From the NCBI GenBank assembly GCA_027924585.1, contig BSBM01000827.1, positions 372,001 through 436,000 on the forward strand: DNA of 64,000 bases, read 5' to 3'. Below the pieces are notes generated by a model. That model had not been told where the DNA came from. It ran no database searches and saw only the letters and a program-made list of their open reading frames with translations. This document shows, one piece after another, positions 1 to 11,119 of the stretch (its first letter is position 1; every line of letters starts with the position of its first letter). The translations under genes were made by a program, and so were the position numbers. Source of the DNA: Larix kaempferi. Lineage: Eukaryota; Streptophyta; Pinopsida; Pinales; Pinaceae.

Positions 1-830
1 CCTCAAATATGTCCACAAATAATTGATGTTCCTTACATCTATGCTCAAGAGAATATTTTTCATTACAATTGTAGCATAGAACCTTAAGTTGATGTTCCTC
101 CATTTTGTCCTATGCCAACTTATGGACCTTGAAAGGTGGAAGAGGTTGTTGAAGAGCCACCATAGTTGGGGAAAGGAAATGAAATAAAGTTAGGGATTTT
201 GGACTGAGCATAGGATATAACACAGGCATGACAATAAATATTATTGTCCTCCAACCAAGTAGTAGGTTGGTTCACCTCTAAGTGGGATTTAATTTCCTCT
301 TTAAGACCACTAATAAGGAATTGCTTAAAAAAAATCAATTTATTTTTATGAAAAAACAAATGAACTTTGATGGCTCCTATAATGAATTTCATTAGGTAAT
401 AAAATATTACATTAAGGGAAAGTTAGTGCTTCATTTGATCGATCAAACCAACCAATCGGATCTGACCCACCAAACTTGTTTAGAATTACTTCAGAAAAAT
501 GAGGCATCATACTATTGGAAGGGTCGGAAAATGAGAAGTGATTCTTGGTTTCCATTTTGATAACTAATTGGGTGAGAGAATCAACCATTTTTTGTATGTC
601 CTCTATAGTTTACATGTTATGAGTGTTTATCATGGGACCATTAGGTCCATCAAACAAGTTAGTGATGATTTATCCCAACACAATCAACGACCTAAGAGGA
701 TTTCCTTGTGAGGGTCCATAAGCAATGGTACTAGCGAGTCCACAAAAAAATAAGTTATTTCAGAGTGAAACCATGATGATCAAATTAATCCTTGTTGAGT
801 ATAATTACATGGTTTTTAATTCTCCATTAA
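1..830 (-). pseudogene. Ty3/gypsy gag fragment, truncated at the window edge
   Basis: Read on the minus strand, three gag landmarks occur in order. A segment ending GGSDPIGWFDRSNEAL (about 430-490) matches the start of the retrotransposon gag domain. A block with FLISGLKEEIKSHLEVNQPTT (about 250-330) is the usual end of that domain. A CCHC zinc knuckle CYNCNEKYSLEHRC lies at 35-76. In family members the first two blocks are separated by more than 100 residues, so an internal deletion has removed most of the capsid region. The frame is also broken by stops. The gene continues to the left of the window, where protease and reverse transcriptase would be expected. It is oriented opposite to Tat copy A at 7199-12021, so it belongs to a different element. 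Family assignment is firm; the lineage is not. Confidence 0.75.
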
Positions 831-839
831 TGGTTGGTG

Positions 840-1062
840 TCAGTCATTTTTGAGTCTAGAAACCCTCCCACACCGTCAATGCATGCATCTAGTCTAACCA
901 TGCCAAATTTCAGTCCAAGCCAACACACATTTAAAAAAATTCAACGTTGGCCCCATGTATCACATTATTTAATTTATAGGTATGGTTTTTGAAGCTACAA
1001 TGGTGAGTGTCATTCATTCGAGTCTTGAAACCCTCCCACACTGTCAATGCATGCGTCTAATA
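840..1062. repeat. Short direct repeat pair (about 50 bp)
   Basis: Two similar stretches, about 845-895 and 1010-1062, share the core CCCTCCCACACYGTCAATGC followed by ATGCRTCTA. They lie between the gag fragment and the start of the CACTA element. They could be part of an older element's leader. They do not start with CACTA and do not resolve the left terminus of the transposon. Confidence 0.6.
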
Positions 1063-1159
1063 TCAAACTTCTAACTTCAAAAGAATCCGACGAGATCGCT
1101 AAACCACCGATGACAAACACCGTTGGTTTTTCTAGGTAATAGCTGCGTCGGATATCATA

Positions 1160-1572
1160 TAACGATGATGATCATGATGAAGATCATGATGATGATGACG
1201 ATGATGAAGATGACGATGATGATGAAGACGATCGATGATGACGATGATGATGACGATGATGATGAAGACGATGATGACGATGATGATGAAGACGATCGAT
1301 GATGACGACGATGATGAAGATATTGTTGCTGATGATGAGGAAGATGATAATGATGATGATGGTGAGGATTATGATGATGATGTTGATCACAATGATGATG
1401 ATGATGGTGGCCGTGACGATGACGATAAACATGATGCTGCTGATGATGATGATGATGATGATGAGAATGATGAAGATGATGATCAAGAAGAAAAATATGA
1501 CGATGATGAAGATGATGATGAAGATGATAACGATGATGACGACGATGATGATGATTATGATGATGTTTGAGT
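1160..1572. repeat. GAT/GAC-rich trinucleotide repeat
   Basis: About 410 bases are almost wholly GATGAT, GATGAC and GATGAA variants, with occasional CGATCGATGATG units that suggest internal duplications. Because the period is three, all frames stay open by chance: an Asp-rich frame and a Met-rich frame on plus, and an Ile/His/Ser-rich one on minus. I treat none of these as genes. It lies just inside the left end of the CACTA element, about 350 bp beyond its last exon. Confidence 0.9.
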
Positions 1573-1919
1573 CTTGATAATTGTGCATTTCCTTACTAAG
1601 CTTCTCTCTGTTTCAAGAATAATTTAATATTCTCTACTAAACAGGGCCAACCACATGAAGGTGGAAGCTCTTATGGCCCCTCCCCCCCCTCACATCACTC
1701 TTAATTCCCCATAACCCGACAAAAATATCTATGTACACTAAAAACTTTAAATGTGTTTTTTGACATACTCTAAAACAAGCAATGTTTCTAATTATATCAT
1801 ATAGGAAAATGGAAACTCACTACGAAACAATTAATTTATTATTACTGCATACCTCATAAACTTCAATGGTCTTCATCATCTTCTTCATCTGGGTCATCGT
1901 CTGTATTATCATCCGATGA

Positions 1920-4900
1920 TCAAGATTCAACATTGTAAGGATTGGCCATATCATCCTCGTCATCGATGTCAGTTACGATCAACATGTCATCGTCGATATC
2001 ATCTTCATGGACATTGTCTGATAGTACATCATCTGATTCAATAAGTTCTTCGACATCTTCTTCTGGATCATGATCATCTAACTCATGTTGATCATGATCA
2101 TCTTCTGCGGCATCTTCTTCTTCGAGAACGTCTTCATTACCTTCATCAACGTTATACTTTACCAGCCTTCCCCTTGGATCGTGTCTCACAACAAATGACC
2201 AACCCGCTCTACCTGGAACCTCAGAGTAAAATACCTGTTCACATTGGGTTGGAAGAACGTAGGGATCCATTCCTGGCTCAAACAACCTTGTATTTACCAT
2301 GGTAAAACCATTATCATGTTCAATAATTGTTCTATCGGGATCACGTTGATTCAATAGACACCTGTACCATTTGACAACGAACATAAATACCTTGATGGAG
2401 TTAAAGTCACACTGAAGAATGTCTTCCAGATACCCATAGTATCGATTTTCAGATAGTTCTGGATGTCTATCACTTCTAGAAGAAACATTGGTCACCTCAA
2501 AGACTGCAGATATCCCACAATTAGATGTTTTGTTTGTTTCTTCCAACTTTTTGATGCGATATCTACATCCATTGCACCACATAGCCTTATGGTGTTTTAC
2601 CTAGTACAACAAGCCATACAGGAAAAGATTACATAATGATCACACCATATTTATGATAAAGTAGTGCATGTTTATTATAATGCCATAAAAGGAAAATAAC
2701 CAACATGACATACAACGACAATATTTAAAAAAATAAATAAATAGTGTCGTTGATTAATATGCTTACCTGCTTATCTTTTAAACCTCTTACTAAATCGATT
2801 TCCCTTTGTGTTACATTGGTGTCTCCATTGCGATGTGCAGCTTTAACCAATGAACCCACACCTTCCCATGATATTCCATGACCAGATTGTTCACATTTTT
2901 CGATCCATACCTTCATCCAGTCAAGATTGTTTGCAATGTATAAATGAATCGCATCCCACTCTCGACCAACTGTTTGATGACAATAAAATTAAAATTCAAT
3001 GAAAATGTTTATTAGTCACTTAAAAAAGTATATAATTACAATATAAAATGATGCAAAATACTAAATAAAAAAATAGAATATATATGTATGATATATAAAC
3101 ATAAAAATCACCAGTGAAATGTGTTATATTACCTTTCACCTTCCTCGATCTACCTTTCCGCTTCGGGTACTCCCCTTCGAAATCGTTTTTGGAGTCTGGA
3201 TCACAAATGCGATGTAAATTGAGCTTTGACGCCAATATAGGAAGATATTCACCAATGTACAACATGTTTTGGTATACCATATATCCCTCCATCATAGAAC
3301 CCTCAACATATGCTCATTGTCTGACCAAACCCTTCATAAATTTCAAGTGCCTCTCAACCATCCACATGGACCTTGAGTGCGCGGGTCCACACAGTTCAAT
3401 CTCCTCAACTTGGTGTATGAGGTAGTGTTCCTGTGCATTGAAAAATGCTGAAGGTAGATGCTTCTGCATTTCACACATGAGACGAGGAATTTCTCTCCTC
3501 CAATACGTTATGTCTTCTTTATGGAATTCTTTAGATGACAACCATCTACAAGTGACATGACAACCGTCCAATCAAGAGATTAAAGAAAAAAGTCATTATA
3601 TTACGTAACATGAAGTAGATAATGAAAATCAAATTAAGAATAAGTTCTATGTTGAATTAAACAAATAGTAAACACATGGAAAAATCACCATTTACCTCGT
3701 GTATTTCCCGAGACTATATATTATTTGCTTGACATTGTTGTCAAAGTTGTCCGGGATAGAGAGAGGTAGAACATACTGTAACAATAATATACAAATAGCT
3801 TCAGTATATCGAAAAAGAGTACTAGAAAAAGAAGAAAAAAAAATTATTAAATGCATACCATATTAATTATTACCTTCATGAAGACATACCAATCGTGCAT
3901 TTTCACCCCCGCGAAATCACCTTTCTTTGTTATTATATTCTTCATGTTCGCACAAAATCCGGTGGGAAATTTAATTTTTCGAATGACTTCTTTTACAACA
4001 TTACTTTGCTGGTCCGTTAACATCCATGGAAGTGAGTTTATATTAATTTGCTCTCCATTGCTATGAAATTGAATGATGTCTTTCATTGCATGGTTGTTAT
4101 CTTGAATGTCTTTGCAAATTTTGACGATTTTTTCTTTGTCACTCCTTCCATCCAATATTTTCCATAATGTTTCAGTCACATTCTTTCCGATATGCATTGT
4201 ATCAAATAGATGAGCAATTTGTAGGTGCTCATAATAGGGAAACCTACTAAATTTTCTAGGATAACTTTTCACTCCTCGTGGAATCCCATTAATGCCTTCA
4301 TGATGATCACATGAACGACAATGATGAAATTAAATATTAAATCAATGTCAATTACACTAAACAACACACAATATAATAAAATACAATATGATCATATACA
4401 ATGATTTATTATACGTACCTTGACGATTTCTATTATATTGCAACTTCCATAGCTAAGGTGTCATTCTCTTTGGTTTTAATGCAGTCTCTTGCTTGCCATT
4501 GAAAAGATGTTTTTCGGTAGTTCAATACCTGTGATTCTTGGAGAGGAAGTGCCTATACTCATCAAACACCTCCTTTCCTAAGCTTTTTGAACGACGAGAT
4601 TTGATCTTAGGACCAAAAACTGGACATGCAAATTTCCCCTTTGTCTGAAGACCTAAATAAAAAGATGGAATATCAATATTAATGTCTATTATAATTATAT
4701 AAAAAATGACTGGATTATTTAGAAAAACATGCATGCGTATTATATTAACTAGTAGTTCGTAAAATTAAATGCAACTAAAGTGTAACTTATAATTACATAC
4801 CACAAAAATGGGTTAACCCTGGGGCATCATGTATTGTCCATACAAGCATTGCATGGAATTGGAATTGCCTTTGTCGTATTGGTCTAGATAAGTCATACAT

Positions 4901-6692
4901 AGTGATGCCATTCCATAACTTCAGTAGCTCGTCAATAAGAGGTTCGATATATACATTCGTATCTTTGACTTGGTACTTACCTGATTGATTTGAACATATA
5001 AAATAAATATTCTGATTATGAGACGTACCATTTAGATATATAAACCATATTTCACAATAGAAAAACTTTAAATATATATATAACATTATGAGACAAAAAA
5101 CGACAAATGAGAATATACCACTGCAATAAAAAAAACTGCAGTGTTCGTACCTGGAATAATCATCAACAACATTATGTGCTCCCTCTTTATTGTCAACCAT
5201 GGAGGAATGTTGTTGTTGATAAAAAAATAGGCCACACCGAGTAAATAGATCTCATCTTTGCAAAAGGATTGACACCATCTGCTGCCAAAGAAATCCTAAG
5301 ATTACGAGGTTCGTCTTTAAAGTGAGGCCATTTTTCCTCCATATCTCTAAATGCAGACCCATATGTAGGCATCTGAATAATGTTGTCTTGAATTATGTTC
5401 CGTGCATGGTAATCCATAAACTGTGCTATGTTTTTGCACCTGAATAGTCGTTGCAAACGGGGAATAATGGGAATATAATGTAGAACCTTGCGAGGCACCT
5501 TTTTAGTTACTTGATCTGTGCGATATCTACTGATATGACATCCAGGACATTCTGTTGCAAATTCATGATGGTTGTAATAAAGAACATGATCATCAAAGCA
5601 TGCATGAATTGCTTCATACTGCATTCCAATTTCTTTCATGATGGCAGATAAATCTCGATATGTGCGAGGTAAAATATTTGAAGGTGGTAACAAATATTCA
5701 CCTATCATGCTACAACAAATTAAAATAAAAATCTAGTTAATATAATATAGAAATAATATTAATGAAACAAATTTCATCCATAGTAATTTGACTTATATAT
5801 GAATTAACAATAAAATACATGACAATCATATATATTTTGTGATGGAATATATTACATACCTTAACATCCGTGTGACTAATATGTTTGAAAAACCATTCAT
5901 AACCTTCAAGTTCATTACCAACAATATAGCAGAGAGAAGATTTGTCTTGGAGTCGTCATAAAGGGGTTCATATGCCTTGTCAAGAAGAGGTATATCATGA
6001 ATATCATCAAAATGTTCATCATTTTCATGATCATCATCATCATCCATTCCAACATTAAATGAATCATGGATCAAAGTATTTGTAACATCATCTTCAACTA
6101 TGTTATCAGTATGATCATCTTCTTCAATGTGATCATTAACTTGTTCTCCATTAATATTCATAGCTCCATGTTCCTCCGGTATTTGTTCTGGAAGCACTTG
6201 CTGATCCGGACGATATGTCGTAGGATGTCTTTCCTTTATAATTACATGAAACAATCAATAGATAAAAGTTAATATAAGAAATTCAAACTCAAAATGTAAA
6301 AATTTCAAACGCAAAATGTAAAAATTTATGTGATACATTACAAATTTAACAAATTTTGTACTGTTGGGATGAAAACAACAACGACCAATTGTACTGTTGG
6401 TAAAAAATAAGAAATATTATAATAATACATAAATTTACAAAAGAAATCAAAATAAAAACATATATAATGCAAAACTTACAAATGGGTGGTATTCATGTCC
6501 CCTCTCAGCGTGCCCATGCTCCCTACAATGTTTTGTGGCTGTTGTGATCAAAATTCTTCTCCTCTTAAAGCCTCTGCATTGATTACATGGACAATAGCAT
6601 TTACCATCACCCCTTCTTTCAACTCCTTCCCACAATCTAGCAAGCTATTGTCGATTATGTTTGTCTGGATCAGGAATATTCGTAGTTGACAT
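1920..6692 (-). pseudogene. CACTA transposase (TNP2-like), multi-exon, broken
   Basis: Transposase of an En/Spm-type element, expected to bind the subterminal repeats and cut the ends in the nucleus. Exons inferred from homology-like blocks and GT-AG borders: about 6480-6692 (transposase-associated domain, start ATG at 6692), 5860-6233 (acidic linker), 5151-5709, 4801-4980, 4419-4652 and 3860-4300 (TNP2 region, including LAADGVNPFAKM and FDTMHIGKNV), 3694-3779, 3314-3550 continuing to about 3140 (DUF4218, ELCGPAHSRSMW), 2725-2950, and 1920-2582 (DUF4216, with an Asp/Glu-rich tail). Breaks: TAG at 6645-6647 (codon 16), a one-base frameshift in the A7 run at 5221-5227 just before the IPPW motif, TGA at 4522-4524, TAG at 4453-4455 and TGA at 3314-3316. 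Two of the stops could be C-to-T changes of CGA. The family is certain; exact exon borders are inference. Confidence 0.8.
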
Positions 6693-6779
6693 TTTCTCGT
6701 AAAGAGCTTAAATGAAGATTATCGATCTTAGAAAATGAAGGTCTAGAGTACTTTGCTCACTTGAATAAAAAAACAATGA

Positions 6780-7198
6780 AAAATAGTCCGTCGAACCAAA
6801 AAAACATCCACAAACCGTCGCTGGTATGGAAAACATGTCGGAATGGTTTGATATTTATAAATTTTAAAAGTCTAAAAGTCAAACCTACGTCGGATATCCG
6901 ACGACACTAATCTAGTTACCGGTGGGAAAAAATCCATCGGATATCCAACCTCTTCGGGTTCGAAATGGAGTCGGTTATCCGGCATCCAAAGCGTCAAATA
7001 CCCGAATAGGCGTCAGATATTAGCAGAGCCGTCGGATAGCCTACGAGCCTCATCGGATATTCAAAAGTATGTCGGATATCCGACGGACACCTCTCGAAAT
7101 TTATAAAAAAAAAAAAAAAAGTAATTTTCAAAGAAAAATTTGACGACACAGTCCATTTTGTCGGAGGTCGTCGGATTTTGGGTTCAAATCTAGTAGTG
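6780..7198 (-). repeat. CACTA subterminal repeat region and terminus
   Basis: About 420 bp between the transposase start and the element end hold dense variants of GTCGGATATCCGAC. Perfect 14-bp palindromes occur at 6889-6902 and 7071-7084, with degenerate copies between (for example near 6931, 7031 and 7053). In En/Spm such subterminal motifs are binding sites for the element's TNPA-like protein and the promoter lies here. That role is inferred by family; the motif itself is seen. Confidence 0.8.
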
Positions 7199-7564
7199 GG
7201 TACATCACACACACATAATACTCATAATATGTAAAAGCATTCACAACATGTAAATACAATGTATAAAAGCAAACACGTAAACAAGATCACATCACTAATC
7301 ATTTTAAACACATAATGTATAAATCATCAATAATGTTTGTATATATATAAATCGCTCAAAAGGTAGTGCTGGTACAAAATCTGAAGCACGATGGCTTTCA
7401 GTGAGTCTCTACAAAAATATGAAGCATCGCAGCTTTTAATAGTACAAAATCTGAGGCCTCTCAGCTCTCAGTACAAGTATAAAGTGTCATCAGGCCCGAC
7501 GTTTGATCCATACACCCCTAGCTCGAACGGTACGCTGTCCTTGGGTGAGAAAGCAGTCCACGGT

Positions 7565-8745
7565 CTAAGCCACCTTGCGGAGTAAGGCGTTGAAGCGCAC
7601 AGATGCTACAATCCCAAATCTCTGCATGGGCCTCAGTAAGTCATCAATAGCTAGCTCTGGTACCTCCACAGTCAGCTTGGATAGGTTCATGTACACCTCC
7701 TCCATCTCCTCGATGGCAGCATGAGCACCTGCAGGAACGACTGCCTCCCCGCCTCTCTCTCTCCTCGCCAAAAGGGAGAGACCTACTGGTCACACGGGAC
7801 CCACATCTGCACACACATTACGTACTTGTCAGCACTACATCAAAAAAAAATATAATATACAAAACTAAAAAATACAAGGGTTTTGTTCTCACCTATATCA
7901 CCCCATGCTGCACCCTCTCGCAGCGCCGAGTTGGGATCCTCTCGGAAGTCCGTGCTACCGTATGGAAAGTCCTTGACCATAAGTAATTGACCTTATAGCC
8001 AACTGAAAAACTCGGGACCAAAGCTAATGATGGGCCCACCACCATGACGAGTCATGACCTCAGCCCATCTGAGCATATGGGGATCCCTGGGCTCCCTGTC
8101 ATCAAGTACTAGCTGCGGACGTAGAAGAGGAATCCGCTCCAAGAGGAAAGATACTATGATCGATCTGTATCCAAACTGTTTGAGCTCCCCGCGCCGACAC
8201 TTGGTCATCTGAGCTCGGATGTTGGCGAGGAGACCCTCGCACCAGTTGAAAACTTTGGGAGACATACAGTCTTCCGCATACAACATCTGGGTTCGAGTAG
8301 CCGTGTGTGGGGCTTGGCTACCCGCCACCCTAGTAATGGTAAGCAATATGGTCCATATTGGATGGCTCACCACATCCCTGATGAGTATCTTCCCGCTGGA
8401 AGGACGAGAAGTAGCAACACAGTGCTGTGATTCCATGTCTTCAACTATACGGTCACTGGCCCGTGTCCCAGTGAGTTGTACAGCATCCCCTCTTCGGGAC
8501 AAACCGGTCAGAAATTAGATATCCTCAATATCAATCATGAGTATATGTTCACCTATCACAAAGTATTGTTGGGCCCCATCCCAACTCTGGAGCATGTGTG
8601 TCAGTAGCGGGATCTGGGCTCTCATCCCCTGTATCTCAAAGAATTTGAGCAATCCACAGTTTCTCAAAGCTTCCATGCATTGTGGATCGTTTGCAGCTTG
8701 TTCATCTTCCACTTCATGTTCTCTCTCTAGCCACTCCAATACCAT
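7565..8745 (-). pseudogene. Antisense ORF of Tat-like element, copy A (plant-mobile-domain-like?)
   Basis: Encoded opposite to the retroelement. Blocks in order from the ATG at 8745: an acidic start (EWLEREHEVEDEQAANDP), GEHILMIDIEDI then FLTGLSRRG, RVAGSQAPHTATRTQM, KCRRGELKQFGYRSIIVSF with LLERIPLLRP, RWAEVMTRHGGGPI, and a C-terminal EEMEEVYMNLSKL block. Copy B has all of these at 56195-57400. A TAA at 8515-8517 replaces the Tyr codon found in copy B, and TAA near 7990 breaks the region after SWL. A likely intron lies at 7807-7892. The GEHIL..DIEDI..LTGL part resembles the start of the plant mobile domain (a domain of transposon-derived plant proteins), but this is only a resemblance and the function is unknown. 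Antisense ORFs are known in Tat-lineage elements. This copy is dead, but the family ORF is clearly maintained. Confidence 0.65.
7807..7892 (-). other. Putative intron in the antisense ORF, copy A
   Basis: On the minus strand the ORF blocks are interrupted at GATATAG|GTGAGAACAAAACC. Sequence rich in T follows and ends TGTGTGCAG|ATGTGG, giving 86 nt with GT-AG borders. Copy B has a donor at the same place with very similar start (GTAAGAACGAAACTCTTG) and a T-rich 113-nt stretch ending in AG. A conserved intron on the antisense strand would not be removed from the retroelement's sense RNA. Confidence 0.5.
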
Positions 8746-8759
8746 TTTTGCTTGCTAGT

Positions 8760-11103
8760 AACCTTCCAAAAGGGACATTTAAACCCTATTAGGCCCTTCC
8801 TCAACTTTCACAAACTCCTTTTTTGGATTATTTTTTATGTTTGAGTTTTGGGTTTCCGCCCTCGCACCGTACCTTTAGGTACAGGGCGACGTCGTCGCAG
8901 GTCTTGTTTTGAGGCTTGTGACGACTTGATCTCGTCGCAAGTCCCGAAAGGACCACTCGCGATGAGCCAAGGGCGCAATGGCCCTTCCCCAATCACCAAA
9001 AAACCCAAAAAATGGACAAGAAATTAAAAAGTAAACCACTGGAAAGTTGTTGGATAAGATTTAGGCCTACCTGGTCCGGACGGTTGGTGAAATGGCGGAT
9101 CGTAGCTCCCGAAATCGGCAAAGGAAGTTTTGGCTCCAAATTGGTATTTCTCCACCCAAATTGGCAATTTGAACAATGTTTCTATTTTTGGCCCATATTT
9201 CTATTTATAAATAGAATGGAATATTCTTTTTCAAATATTTTGATGCTTTTGGGCCATTTACTATAGTTTTGACCGTTTGTCATTATATTTGGGGCTATTT
9301 GACACTTTCTCTAGTGTACAAGAGTTGTAAAGTGGTCTTTTGTGTCGTTTCTTGCATTACCAACGGTAACCACAGGTATGAACACCCCTTTGAATGTTTT
9401 GTCATTATTATTTTTCGTTAGTCGTAATTATTGCATGAGGATGAGTTTACTCTTTGTTTTTTCTCGTACTCACATAACTATGTGAACAAGTACCGAGTTA
9501 TGATTTATCACTTTTCTGGGCTCGTTAAACTTCCACGGAAAAGGACACCCCCCGGAGTCCATAGTTAAGCTCTTTTCAAACTCCCTAAATATGAAAAGAT
9601 CTCTAAGCAAACTTGTCGCGTTCATGCTTGTTAAAGTATTTGAATGGTCATCTTCCTGGTGATAGTTTACCCCTTTTTCATACCAGGAGGCACTAATTAC
9701 GAAAAAGGAATACTCCAGCCAATCATGACTGGAAGAGTCCTCTCCTGCGTTGTTTTACCCTTTTTCGGGCGATGAGGCTAACTTTACAAAAAAGGACCAT
9801 TGGAGTCTTCTTTAGTTCTTTTCAGACTCTCTAAACATGAAATGACGACTGAGTTTACCTTCTATGGACTCGTTAAATTTTTGCATTGAAGGGCCTATCA
9901 TGGGACGAACCCCTCCTATCCCAGGTTTGGAAAATATTTGGGATTGGACTCATCTATGAGATGAGCTATACCGAGCATCTGGTTACCCTCATCAATCTCG
10001 TAAAAAAACACATGAATCACTCATCATTCATGATGGGGAAAAAGGAAAGTGTTTGTGTTACATACCTTAGTGGCGGTATATAATCATTCTTGAACATGGC
10101 ACTCATCTGCATTCGCATACAGTACTTGGGTCATCTGTTTGTCTATGAGTCCCCGCTTACTTTCTGAGTCTTGTTACTCCTCTGAGTCATTCGGAGAAAG
10201 ATTCCATCATCAGTTGCATTAGAAGTTTGCGTCATTCTCATTGTGTCAATACTGCTAAGTCATGTCGTGCCCATGTTCAAGAACACGTCCACTATCTATC
10301 ATTTATAGTCAATACACACGTCATCATGCCGTTGTTACTTTGATTCAGTCTTACATGTTACTGTACCATCCGATCCACTCTACACATCTTTTGTCGTGTT
10401 TCGTGTCGATTGATGGGGGATTCATCATGGCCCTCCTTCGACGGATTCATCCTTGTCGACTTCAACTCATCATCCAAGGATTGAATCTAGAAACCAACCA
10501 AGTAACTTGGCCCTGCATGCCTCAATGGAAGGTTACCTTGCTTTCATCATGAGTTTACATCATTCACTCTTGATTGAAAAATTTCATCTTGCATTCAACT
10601 TCAAATCATTTATTCACGCTTGATGATATGTATTGTGATACCTTGGGAATCATTGACATCAATGGTGATTTCCCTCGCACTTGTTAACGGTTTACATCAA
10701 TGACTGGTAATCAAGTGGTTTCTACCATGTTAGACATCAAGACATTTGTAATCACGTGGATAGATTCATATCATTGCGGGTTCAGCTTGATGACCCTGGG
10801 GAGTCATGTTTTACCCAAGTTGTGATGGAGTTTGTATTGAGTCATATTACACAGATCCACTTTTGTATTGGTCGTGGTTGTGTTACCATCTCATCATGGA
10901 TCTACGCTTGTGTCTAGTAGCCATGATTTTTTTTCAGTCGATCATTACTATGATCTGCAATGTATTGGTCGGCAGCCATGTTGTACTTCATATGAGATTG
11001 TCCATCCAGAGTCAGTTGTACTGCATCAGTGTTCTTCGTCCGTCGAGCCTATTGCCATTATTTCTTTCAAAGCACTTCACCTATACATCCTTAACAACTT
11101 CAT
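8760..11103. other. Non-coding spacer of Tat copy A between antisense ORF and 3' LTR
   Basis: About 2.3 kb with no credible gene. It matches 53845-56190 of copy B in reverse complement. It holds GC-rich CGTCGCAGG-type words at 8868-8965, just upstream of the antisense ORF, and repeated modules with TTTTCARACTCYCTAAAYATG near 9570 and 9820. It also holds runs such as ACACCCCCCGGAG. The GC-rich stretch may belong to the antisense promoter; that is inference. Confidence 0.6.
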
Positions 11104-11119
11104 GCTTTGGGGGGCATTC
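11104..11119 (+). other. Polypurine tract region, Tat copy A
   Basis: GCTTTGGGGGGCATTC immediately precedes the LTR start TGTTACACCC. Copy B has the same arrangement on the other strand (GCTTTGGGGGTCATTC before TGTTACACC). It marks the plus-strand primer site and fixes the orientation of the element. Confidence 0.7.

Larger units (their letters stand above)
1070..7198 (-). mobile_element. CACTA (En/Spm) DNA transposon, decayed
   Basis: The right end is clear. At 7191-7198 the plus strand ends TAGTAGTG, so the minus strand starts CACTACTAGATTTG, a typical CACTA terminus. Inside it (6780-7130) are many subterminal copies of GTCGGATATC-type words, including two perfect palindromes. The same words recur at the other end (1147-1156). 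Between them lies a multi-exon TNP2-type transposase gene on the minus strand with its TPase-associated, TNP2, DUF4218 and DUF4216 parts in the usual order. The left terminus is not clean. I see subterminal-like words at about 1088-1156 but no exact CACTA end, so the start given is approximate. The transposase carries several stops and a frameshift, so this copy cannot supply its own transposase. Confidence 0.85.

Noticed and set aside
1122-1142. GTTTTTCTAGGTAATAG as a possible outward-facing CACTA terminus
   Set aside because: It resembles a TTTTTCTAGTAGTG end but has extra bases and lacks the exact terminus; it may be a degenerate end of another copy, so I did not set a boundary on it.
1235-1570. 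Plus-strand ORF rich in Asp (and overlapping Met-rich and minus Ile/Ser-rich ORFs)
   Set aside because: All three arise from a period-three GAT/GAC repeat that stays open in several frames; there is no domain and no conserved start.
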